Origin: Lentzea sp. NBRC 102530
GTDB taxonomy: Bacteria; Actinomycetota; Actinomycetes; Mycobacteriales; Pseudonocardiaceae
DNA length: 43,972 bases
NCBI RefSeq assembly: GCF_030269365.1
Contig: NZ_BSTF01000024.1
Coordinates: 63,059-107,030, forward strand
Direction of reading: 5' to 3'
Position numbers and translations under genes: made by a program. Shown in pieces: positions 8,335-20,300 of the stretch. How positions within the stretch are numbered: position 1 is the first letter of the stretch; every line of letters starts with the position of its first letter. Below the pieces are notes generated by a model. It ran no database searches, was not told where the DNA came from, and saw only the letters and a list, made by a program, of their open reading frames with translations.

Positions 8335-11300
8335 CCGCTCTTCGTCGGGTGACCCGGAAAATCCGGCAACATCACCCTGTCGACCGTCAGGTCCTCGTCC
8401 CGCATTCCCAGCAGACGCCCGATCGATCGCGCCAGGTCACGTTCGCTCATGTTCCTGGGCCATGTCACCTGGTCCGGCAGGTCCCCGGTTCCGGTGGTGA
8501 TCGACACGGTCGCGTCCGCCGCCTCCTGATCGTCGGTGAACTCCACGGTCACGTGGAGTTGTTCACCTCCGGGGAGCCGGCGCCCGTCGTTGAGCATCTC
8601 CTCGACGCCCGTCAGTGCCCGCTGTTCCATCTCGGGGTCACGATCGGCGACGTGCAGACGCACCGTCAGGTCCTTGACCCTGACACCGTTCACGTTCAGG
8701 TCGCGTACTTCGTATCCGATCGGCCCCGCCAGGGATCGTGGCGATCCCGTCTCGGATGAGGTGACCGCACGAGCGTCGTCACCACCGCGCATCCGCTCGG
8801 ACACGGCCGTGCGGGCGCGTACCTCCGCGATCGTCGAAGAGGAAACCGGCGAAAAACCCTCGTCGGTCGACACGGTCCCGCCGCCGGACTCATCACCGTC
8901 GGCCTCTTCGCGACCCGTGTTCGTCCCGGACGCCTCGCTGGTAGTCGACTCCGGACGAGGCGGGAGGACGACCTCGGCCCACCGAGGACGCGACAGCAGG
9001 TCTCCTGCCGAGCCCGTGGCGGAGTCCAGGTCCGACTCGAACACCTGAGTCGAGACCTCACGGGCCGGGCCGCCAGCGGCGAGCGCGGTGCGGAATCGCT
9101 TGATGCCAAGCGATTCCACCTCGGTGCCGCGTCGAGGCACCACCACGAGCCTGACCGGTACCGACACGTCGGCGGCGTGGTACTTGAACATCGGCGAACT
9201 CGCCGCCAGCCGAGCGAGCTCGGTGCCGTCGATCAGCTTGCCGTTGACCATGAACTTGTTGCCGGAGCCGGTCACCATGACGACGAACTCCTTGACACCG
9301 CCGTCCGGCAACGAGTCGTACACAGCCTCCCAGTGCGGCTTGTCCCACCGGACGCCCTCGTTGAAGCTCAGCCCGCCCGCGGCGCTCTCCGACGGCGGAT
9401 GGCCTTCACCCCAGGGCGAGTGGGAGAGCGCCTCGAACGCCACGAACAGGCGCTCGGTCCAGAGGTCCTTGTAGTTGCGCTGCTCCTGGGTGAGCGAGTT
9501 GAACAAGGGTGCCTGTGTGAGCGCTGTCTGGCCCAGCTCCGCGGCGGGCACCTCGAACGCCACGACCGCGGACGCGGCCTGGCCGACGACCGAATCCGCG
9601 GTCTCCAGCCGGATCGGGATCAGGGACACGTCGAAGTCGATGCCCGCCGCGCGATACCGTTCGACGCTCTCGTTCAGCGCCCTGGTCAGCTCGCCCTTCG
9701 CCGCAAGCGCCTGCTTCTGTCCCGGCACCTCGCGCCTCCACCACCGGCGCGCCTTCCAGAAGATCGAGCTCTTGGCGCGGCCCTGGCCGGTGATCGTGAT
9801 CTCCGGCAGAGCGGCTCCGGTGCGCAGCCTCCACCACACCACCGGCACGAGCTGGTCAGCGGCGGAACGCAGCTCGGCGCGCCCCTGGTCCCCGATCGTC
9901 TTGCTCGACTTCCCGAACGACAGTGACACCGTGTCGATCTCGTCGACGACGAGATCCTTCAGCGACACCCTGGGCAGCGCGCTCCTGCCGTGCTGCGGCA
10001 CCGACTCGAACCTGTTCCCCAGTCCACGGGCGTGCACCGCGACGCTTTGGCGTGTGCTGACCGTCGACAGCGCGCCGAACACACGGATCTTGCTCGACTT
10101 CCACGCCTTTCCGAAGCCGGTCGCGACGTTCTCCTGGCCGTCCTCCACCCGCGCGTTCTGGTTGCACTGCATGAGCGCGACCCAGGAATCGGGATGGGGT
10201 TGCGCGAGCTGGTACGACGCGGACGCCCCCACGATCATCGCCAGGTCACGCCCGCTGACCTTCAGCGAGTCACCGAGTTGCAGCGGATGTTCCGTCTTCA
10301 GCGCTGCCGAGGACGTGGTCGGGCTGCCGTGGCCGTTGACGAACCACGGTGGCACGCCCGCTCCGCTCCACGGCGACAGATACGGGGCCACCCGGAGAAT
10401 CGGCTCACCCGCCGAGTCACGAGCTCCGGTGTCCACGACCTCCATGTGGATGCGCAGCGTCATGTCCGTCGTCTTGCGAGCGATCGAGGCCCGCTCGAAG
10501 ACCTCCTGGTGGTCGAGCGCGAAGAACTGGCCGTAGGTTCCGACCTGCGCGCTCGTCGAGGGCTGACTGAAGATCAGGCCACTCTTCTGCTCGAAGCTGA
10601 GCGCGTGGACATGGCTCTCCACCTGGCCCTTGCCCATGTAGATCACGCCGTCGGGCCGAGGAGTCACCGCCTGTGCCGGGACATGAACCTTGCGAAGGTA
10701 CGCGCCCTTCGCCATCTCCTCGGTGAAGTCCGCGATCGCGGGCACCATGCCGTCCTGCGACACCAGCACGATCGGCAGTGACTTGTCGGTGCCGAGCAGT
10801 TCGCGCAGTTTCGGGTCGCCTCGCAGCACACCGGCCAGCTCACCGATCGACAGCACCTGTTCCGCGCTGTCCTGCCTGCTTGTCCGAATACCTCGCTTGT
10901 CGTGTGTGAGCCCCACGAAGATGACGACGGGAAGCTCGCTGGTGACCCCGCGGTAGCCCATTTCGAACGTGCCGGAACCGTCAGTGAAGCGGTATTTCTT
11001 CCGCTGGTCGCCGACAGCGTTGAGCGCCCACTTCTTCGCCTCTTCGAACTTCCGCCTGTCGCCGGGAGACCGCACGAACCACGCCACCATCTCTCCAGCG
11101 GAGTTCAGCAACGCATCCGTCTTGAGATCCCCTGCCCGCAACACCGACACCAGCGTGAACCTCGGTTCGCCCCCGCCGTCACCGAGCAGACCACTGGCTC
11201 CTGCCACCGCCCCGACCGCGAACACGTCGCGGAAGTCCTTGCCCAGCCTCAACTCACCCGCGAAGTCGAAGCCCACCCCACCGAACTTCGCCCGCTCGCC

Positions 11301-14300
11301 GCTCCGCGCGCCCACCAGCACCACCGGCCGCCCCGGCTCCGCCCTCAACGCGCTCTCAAACTCCGCGTTCCCCCGCAACAACCGCGCCAGCACACCCCCA
11401 CCCACCTCATGAACAACCCCGCCCTCTCCCAGCACCTCCGCGAACGTGCCATCCACCGAATCCACGACGACGAACAACGGATTGCGGCCGCGCAACCGCC
11501 CTACGCTGCCAACCGACACCGATCCGGACGCCACCGCCTCGCCGAACAGTTCCATCCGCCGCGCCGACTCCTCCGACGACGGCAGACCGAACACCGATCC
11601 TGAACCCGTCACCAGCAGCCGCACCCCTGACGGCACGCTCTCCCCCATGACCCGCCCCGCCGGAATCCGGGGAACAGGCCACCCCTTCGACACCTCCAAC
11701 GGCCCGTCGTAGTCGAAGACGTGCAACGAGCCCGCCAGGCCCCGCAACGCCTCCACGAACTTCGCGTTCACCGCACCGCCGGACGAACCGCCCTGCCGAG
11801 AGGTGAAGAGCAACAACGGCGGGCGCTTCACCTGCCCCAGCACCAAACGCCCGAACAAGTCCGACTCGAACACCAGCCGAGCCGCTTCCTCGGGAGACAG
11901 AAACTCGGTCATCCCGTTGTTCAGCGGAACGGCGAGGAAGTCGCCCTCACTGTCCAGCACAAGAGGCACGGGCCGGACACGACCGCCCGTCGTCGCCGGC
12001 GCCCACTCCGCGAGCTTCCTCTTTCCCCCGGTTCGCTTGCCGGCGGCGTCGTACGTCTCGATCATCCGCAGGCTTTCGTCCTCGACGTGCGCGCTCAAGC
12101 CGCCCAGCGCCTGCTTCGCCTCGTCCCCCGACGCGAACCCCATACCGCGTTCGGCGCCATCACCTCCGATGATCGGCACCCACTGGACAGACTTGGGATG
12201 CACGGGGACGTGCACGGTCCTGAAGTCGGCCACGCCGTTCGAGAACTCGACGTAACGCGGTTGTTCGGGCGTGCCGAGAGCCTCGATGAACTTCACGACC
12301 TCGCTTTCGGCCGCCGTGTCGTGCCGCGGCCCTTCCCAGACCAGTCGCACCGGAACCGTGAAGCCACCGGCGTGTTCTTCGAAGTGCGGCGAGCGGCGCA
12401 CGAGCCCGGCGAACGCGGTGCCGTCCAGCAACGAACCGTTGACCAGGAACTTCCCGTCCTTTTTCCGGACCAGCACGTGGAAGGCGTCGGCGTCGCCACG
12501 CAAGGACTGGTACTGGACCCTCCAGTGGATGTCATCGGACCCGTCTCCCTCGCTGTCAAAGCTCACGCCACCAGCCACGTGCAGCCCCGGTTCGTAGGTC
12601 ACCACACCGGGAAGCTCAGCGGTTCGCTCGACCAGCGTGAACCCGGCCGGTCCCCCCTGTTCGGAGGAGTCCGTCGTGTCCGACCCCAGTACGAGCGTCA
12701 TCTCCACATCGGAGTCGGGGTCCGGTGAGTCGATCGGTCCCGGCGCGGGCTGGCCGTCGTGCGCGAGTTTCGCGAACTTGGCGTTGACGGCCGCGATCCT
12801 GGTCGTGTCGAACTTCGGTTCGATGGCCTCCAACTCGCTCTCGCCGAGATCCTCGGCCGACAGGAGCGTTGTGATCAACACGGTCGTCGCGGGTGTCCGG
12901 TCGAGGCTGCCGATCTCGATCGTCACGTCCCCGAGCGTCAGACCTCGTCCCAGCCTGCCCCTGCGCGCCCATTCCACGGCCATCTCGTTCTGCAACGCCG
13001 AAGCAACGAGGTCCGCCACCGTCATGCTGCCGCCGGCAACCGTCACGAAGGGTAGTTCGGCGCCGTTGCGCTTGCGCCACAACGCCGCACGGGCGATCCG
13101 CTGCCCGAGCCTGCGGATCTTCTCCGCGTCGCCCTCCGACAGGCTCGGGTCGATGTCGGAGCCGAAGAAGACCATCTCCGGCTCGATCCGGGAGGCCGCC
13201 AGGTCCGCCAGCGGCACATCGTCCTCCGGTCGTGGCGTTGGCGTGCCCGCCTCGCTGAAGAACGCGCCCGCGTCGATGTCACGGCCTCCGCTCAGCCCGA
13301 TCATGCGGACCTGACTGTTCGCGGCGTAGAACCGAGGAGTGCCGTTGATCAGTCGCCGCAGCCTGGCCTGACGTGCCTCGGCCCGCACCCTGGCGGCGAA
13401 GGTGTCTCCTGCGGGCTGGATCGCGTTGACCCTGCACGACTGAAGGACGACAGGCCTGTTTCCGTCGAGCTGTGCCCGCCGGTAGACGTCGCTCGCGAAG
13501 TACGCCTTCGCGGCCGTCGCGCCGTCGAGCACCACCTCGTCACCGAGTTCCCCTGGACGGTCGGTCTTGAGGGCGAACCGGAATCCGGTGGCGTTCGCGT
13601 GTCCCATGAAGAACACGGGCGGGTTGTCGTCTCCTGCCCACGGCGACAGATACGCGATGGACCGGGTCCTGCTTACCTGGTTGCCCTGCGCGTCCGTCTC
13701 CTGCGTCGTCAGCGTCTTCAAGTGGTACATCTGCTGCGCCGCGTTGTCGTTGTGCGCGCTCATGTGCATGGTGATCAGGTCGTTGGCCTTCACGGGGGCG
13801 TAGGCCACGAAGGAGCCGGAAGGTCCGCCGCGATGGACGCCGTGCAGCACGACGTCGGCAGGCCCCGGTGTGGGGAGCGGATGCTCGATCAATCCCTGAT
13901 CTGTCAGCCTGAGCCTGCCGTCTGCCTGCCAGCCATCGGCCGGCGCCGCCTCGAACACGGACAGCCGGTGTCCGCTCGCCATCAACGCCTGGGCCAGCCG
14001 ATCCCCGATGCCGAGCACGCCGTTCGGCGAGATCAGCAGAATCGGCTGCCTGTTCGCCAGACCGCGTGACCGCGTGAGCATCGACAGGCCCGACATCATC
14101 GCGGCCAGTTCGGCCGGAGAGACGAACAACGGCTTGGTGTTCTGCGGCGCGCTCTTTCCTCCGTGGCGCAGCGCATGGTAGCCGTCCGGACCCGAGTCCA
14201 CGAAAACCACGAGCGGCGGCATCGTCAACGACGACCGACGAGTCCGCGCCCGACCGTCAGGACCGACGATCTGATACTCCGCCAACGTGTCCAGCGTCGC

Positions 14301-17300
14301 CTTCGACGTCCACAGCGCCGCCTTGTCGTAGCCACCCCTGTTGCCGGAACTCCAGATGTACATCCCCTGGACGCCGCCCGGCCCCGCCGGCAGCACGCTG
14401 AGCGCGAGATCGCCGTGCCTGATCGTCGACACGTCCTCGACGTCGACATCGGCGAGTGTGACAGCACCCCCGAGCAGCGGCGCCGGCTCGCCGGTCGTGG
14501 CGAGTCCCTGTCCGAAGAACCCTTCCTTCCTCAGCGCACCGGCGAGGTCGAACGCGAGCCCGCCCGGTCCTGCCAGTTCTCCCGCGCGGCGTCCGACGAC
14601 CCTCCACGGCCGTTCGGGATCATCCTTCATCGCCTGGCGGAACTCGGGAACCGTCAGCAGCATCTCGCCGAGCCGAGTGCCGTCGACCTCGATCAACGCA
14701 CCGGACCGGCCGCGCAGTCTGGCGAACCTTCCGTCGGACGAATCCACCACGATGTAGAGCGTGGTGCTGCCCGACGTCCGGCCGAGCGCGGACGTACGGA
14801 GCCGGGCCACGGACTGGGCGAACGCCTGGACCGCCCGGGGCGTCACGTCGGCTCCGGGGAAGCCGAACACGTTCCCCAGGAACAGATGCGCGATATCGGC
14901 GACGGGGGGCAGCGGCGCCGGGGTGAACTCCGCGTTCCAGCGGACGGCCAGCGTGCCCTCCACGATGCCTGCTCGCCCGGCGTAGTCGAAGCTCTGCCAA
15001 GGGCTGCGGCTCAGCGCCCGCATCGCCGCGAGCAGGTCCGCGTTCGTCCGCTTCGCCATCGCCATCTTCTGCTTCGCCACCGCCAACTGCTGGGCAGTCG
15101 GGTTGGCTCCCGGCGGATCGACGCCCATCGTGGAGGTCACGAGGAGCAGCGTCGGCAGCACGCCGCCACTGGTGAAGGCCGAGAAGTGGGATGACCCGAG
15201 GATGAGCTTGGCGGTCTCCGCGGCGGGGACCCTGAGCGTGATACCGGTGTTCAGCGGTACGTCGAAGGTCGTGCCGTCACCGGTGAGCAACAGCAGCGCG
15301 ACGCGACTACGAGCACCGTCCGCCGACGGCACCCAGACCTGGTTCAGGGCGCGCCGCTGGCCCGCGCCGTCGCCGATCTCCTTCATGACCCTGGTCTGGA
15401 GGTCGGCGGTGAGCCGACGGCTGGCCTGCGCCAAGTTCTGCTTCCGCCGGAGCTCCGAGTCGAAGGCCATGCCGAACATCTGGCCGTCGACGTCGGTCAT
15501 CGGAATCCAGGACACGTCGTCGACCCTCGGAGAGGTCGCCCTCGCGATCCGGCTGCCCGACAGCGCCCGCGCCTGACCGTCCTGCCCGATCTCCAGCGAG
15601 AAGAGCGCGGCCTCGACGAGGCGGAAAGGTCCGTGACCGCGCAGCGCCTCTCCGAACCGTTGCGCGAGCTGCCCTGCCCGCACCGCGTCGTTCAGGTCGA
15701 GACCGAACAGCCGCACTCGTGTCCGCGCGTCCGACGCGTTGGCGGCGAAGTGCGGCGACGAGGCCACGATCGCGGCGAACGAGGCCGCGTCGACCATACG
15801 ATCCGCGATCTGGAAGGCGTCGCCGTTCTGGAGGGCGAAGATGTCGAAGGGCCTGTCGGCGCCTCCGGGGATCGAGCCCTCCAGGTGAGTCCAGCGCGCG
15901 GTGGAATCGTTGGTCCAGTTGTAGCCCAGTCCGCCCGCCTTGCTCGGCGACGAACCGAAGGTGTCGACGAAGCCCTGCCTGCCGCGCCGCACCAGGCCAC
16001 CCCAGCCAGAGCCGCCGCCGCCGTGGTCCCGCGCGTCAGGGGTGAGCTTGGCGAAGGCGGTGTCCACTTCGGCCACCGCGTCGTTGCTCTTGGTCACCGC
16101 GAGGTTCCGCAACGCCCGCTGACCGACGTCCACCGAGGGGAGAGTCACCTCGATGGTCGCCACCCGCGCGCCTCCTCGTGGCACCGCGTCGCCGATCACG
16201 TCGATCTTGAGATGCGCTGGGTCGGTGTCGAGCCCGTACTTCCGCAGCACCGCGAACTCGGCGCGCACCCGCGCCATGAACAGGTCGTTCGTCGCGTTCG
16301 CCCGGTCGAGCCCTGCCCTCGCACCGCGCGATACCGTGCCGATCGTGCCGAAGCCGGTGATCTTGACCCGGATCGGACCAGCACCGTTCGCCGCGTACCA
16401 GACCGCCGCGCGGGCCACCCTGCGAGCGGTGTCCGCCACCTGATCCCGCTGGTCCGCGAGCAGCGTCTTGCTCCTGGCGGGGAAGGACACCGTGACCGGA
16501 TTGATCGCGTCGGCCGCGAGGTCGGCGAGCGGCAGTGGCGGCAGGGCGCCTTCTGTCCCCGCCAGCGCGGGACCGCCGTCCTGGTCGGCGACGAGAAGAC
16601 CGTTGCCGGAGTGGACTCGCAGGCCTGACGTGAACCCCACGATCCTGGACGGCGTCTTCCGCGCGGACCGCAGGCCGGCGTCGAGATCCCGCACGGCGCC
16701 GGACTGGTTCACCGAACAGGCGAGCAGCAGGACGGAGTGCTCCTCGCGCGTGCCTGCCCGCTGGTAGGCGGCACCCGTCGACACCAGCCTCGACATGGTC
16801 GCGCCACCGATCACGACCGTGTCGCCGATCTCCCACTTCCTACTGGTCGGCAGTCCGACGACGAACCCCTCTGGGGTGCCGTGGCTGTCGATCACGTACG
16901 GCTTGCCGCCCCCCGCGATCGGGCTGAGGTACGCGACGTACTCCGTCTCGGACGGCCCGTTCTTCCTCGACGCCTCGGTGACCTCCTCCCGGACGTAGTA
17001 CCGCCTGCGCGAGGACATGCTTCGCGCGGTCCGGGACATTAGATACGTGTCGACCGGCGAGCTCGGGAAGTACTGACCGTCCACCGCGCGCAACAACGTC
17101 ACCCTGGGATGCGTGACGATGTCGGCCGCGGTCAGTTCGGACTGGTTCGACGCCTCGTGGATGGCGAGAGCCGACTCCCTGACGGTGATGGTGCCGTCGG
17201 GCTTGAACGTCAGTCCGGCGGTCGCCGTGCGCAGGGTCCGCCGGAATCCACCCTCCAGCAGCGAATCGCGCACCTTGTCGCCGTCTGTCACGCCGCCGTC

Positions 17301-20300
17301 CGGCGACGCGAGGACGATCGACCGGCCGGCACCGTCCGTGCCGAGAATCTCCCTGAGCCGGGGGTTTCCGCTCAATACCTTGGCCAGCTGTTCCGACGTC
17401 AGCGGCACCGTCACGCCGTCACGGCGCTTGCCTCGGAAACCACCCGCGCCCGATCCCGCGATCAGGAAGAGCGGCATCTCAGTCCAGTCCGCGTCACGCA
17501 CGTCTCGTGAGCCGTCAGCAGCCTCGACCTGGTAGGCACGCAACTTCTCGTCCGTCGCGTGGAGCGCCCACTCCTTGGCCGCCTGGTAGTCCGCGTCGTC
17601 GTTGTCCGCGCGAACGTAGAGCGCGACCGGATGGCCGTCGCCGTTGTCGAGCACCTCGACGTCCAGGTCTCCGTCACGCAGGCCGGACACCAGAGCGAAC
17701 TCCTCGTCCTGGTCACCGCGAGACTCGGGAGAGGCCCACGAGTAGACATCGCGGTAGATGCCCGCTTCCTGCAAGGCCGCGGCGAAGTCGTGGGCCGCGT
17801 CCCCGAAGTGGGGGGTCGTGACGCTGTGCGTCGTCACCAGCACCACCGGCCGGTCGGGATCCGCCGCGAGCTCACGCCGCACCACCGGGTGAGTCAGCAC
17901 CATCCGCCCGAAGTCGGCGCCGCTGAGCTCCAGCTCCCGCCCTCCGTGCAGCGAGACCCGGAAGTGCCTGCCATCCGGCGAGTCCGCCATGACGTACAGC
18001 GGACGGCGACCGGTCATGGCGTCGGGTTCGAACCTGCCCTCCCGCACAGCCGACGTGAGGTTGCGCAGTCCAGGCATCTCGTGACCGGGCAGCGGGAACG
18101 CGAACACGGAGCCGGTCGACGTGACGATCGCCGGACTCACCGATTTCCGGACAGCGGCCGCGTTCAGGGAGAATTTGTCGTTCTTGCGCGAGGAGAACGT
18201 CTGCTCGAACTTGGCCCCCTGCGGCACGCGCAGGCTGGACACCGTCGCGTCGTGGTCGGCTGGTCCGGCGTAGGCGGTGATCCGCCGCGGTCCTCCCAAC
18301 TCGCGCAGCCGCGCCTGGAACCTGCGGTTGGCCTCGCTGGTGGAGGCGTGGTCGGCGGCGGGATCGTTCGTGATCAGCAGGACGTCCGGCTGCCCGTTCC
18401 CCTGCTGGAACTTCGCGAACAACTCCGACTTGTACGCGAGCTTCGCCATCTCCTCCGGCGAGACCCGGACAGTGCCGTCACCGCGCAGCGGAACGACGAA
18501 CTCCTCGCCGTCGGCGTCGAGTAACAACTCGAACGGCCGCAGTCTCGCTCCGTCCGTCGTGTCCGCCCACAAGGCGATCTTCGGCCGGACGTCCGTGAGG
18601 CCGCCCGCCTCGGTGTGTTCCTCAAGGACGAGACGGACGCTCTCGTCAGTCCCCTGACTCGCGTTCAGGACCGTGCCGCTTGCCTGACGGGCCTCGGTGT
18701 CGAAGCTCGCGCCGAGCAGGCTGCCGTCCGCGCGGTACAACGGCAGCCACGCCACGTCGTCCGGCTGGATCTCCGCGACCCGCTGGAAACCGTCTTCCTG
18801 GTACTTGCTCGCCTCGACGAGGCGGAATCCGTCCTTGCTCCGCAGAAGTGCCGCGAACTGGCGGACTTCCCTGTGCCGCGGGTCGGCCCCGACGATCCGC
18901 ACCGGCACGGGTGAGCCCGCCGCGTGCTGCCGGTAGTGGGGCGAGTTCTTCAGAATCTCCAGCAGAACTCGCGGGGACACCCAGGAACCGTTGGCGTACA
19001 GGCCGCCGCTGCCTGGCGTCAGATAGAGGTAGAACGGCTTTTCGTCAGCCGGCGCAGGGGGCACGGCCGCATACCGGGTCGTCCGCGCCTCGTCGTCAAG
19101 ATCGACATAGCCGCCCAGGTCGAAGCTGAGTCCTCCGGAAGCATGGGCCGAAGGCTCGTGCACGGCGGCCGGGGTCTCCGTGATCCTGGCGCGCGCCATC
19201 GGCTGGGTGCGGTGCGGCGTGCCGCCCTGCCAGGCCGGCTGGGCGGGCGGGAGCGCCAGTTTGGCGAATGCCCTGTCGAGCTTCTCGATGGTTTCCGGTG
19301 TCTCGCTGTCCTTGGTCCGCCCCTGCACCTCGGCGATCGCGGCAAGGCCAAGCTCGTGCACGGGCAACTCGACGCTGACGGTGGCGTGGCGGCGCGCACC
19401 GGGCGGAATGAGGAGATCCACGAGGTCGACAGCGACATCGTCGACGCCGAGCCCCCGCGCGAGCCTGCCCAGTCGTCCCCACTCCGCGACCATTTCCGAC
19501 CTGATCGCGGCGTAGGCGCTCTCGGACGGCGATTCGCCCAGGTCGTCGGTGTACCCGTTGACGACGAGCTTGGGCATGCCGGCACCGTTGAGCGCTCGCC
19601 ATGCCGCCGCTCTCGCCACCTTACGAGCAAGCGAGTGCAGCAACATGGTTCCGAGCTTGCCCAGCACCCCTGTCGCGTCGAACTTCGTGTCGACCGAGTC
19701 GATGTTCGCGGCGGCCAGATCCCACAACGGAATCCCGTCGTCAAGCGAGTTCCCGAGCTGTCCCACCGCACGGAACGTGGACGCCTTCACGCTGCGGACC
19801 GAGCTGTTCGGAGAGACGTAAACGTCTCTGTGGGTTCCGACCACCTCTGGCTTACCGCCGTGGACAAGCCTCCAGTGACGGGAGAACAACGCGGCGGCGG
19901 AGCCCTCTCGGCCCGGACTCACACTGTCCGCCACACACACCGACAGCAGCACCGGCATCTGCGGGTCCAGCCCGGCCATCTGGTAGAAGCCGCTCGCGTT
20001 CAGGAGCTTGGCCGCCTCCTTGCCTCCGACCACGACGGAGTCGCCGACCTCCATCGGGTTACCGGTCGCGAGCCCGAGCACGAAGCCGGTCTCCGTCCCG
20101 TGACCGTCCCAGACGTAGGCGGGGAGGTCCCCGGAGGCGTTCGGCGACAGGTAGGGAATGACCCACGCGTACTCGATCACCTGTCCCTGGGCGTCCTGCT
20201 TCGCGGACGCCACCCGCCTGAGGTAGTACTGCTGCCTCACTTGCTTGTCGATGCTCGCGGAAAGAGGCATCAACCAGGGATCACTCGGATCAGTGGGAGC

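Noticed and set aside
8340..8370. A programmed -1 frameshift signal near the giant stop
   Set aside because: The T-run there does not form a canonical X XXY YYZ heptamer in the right phase; coupled reinitiation is the simpler reading.
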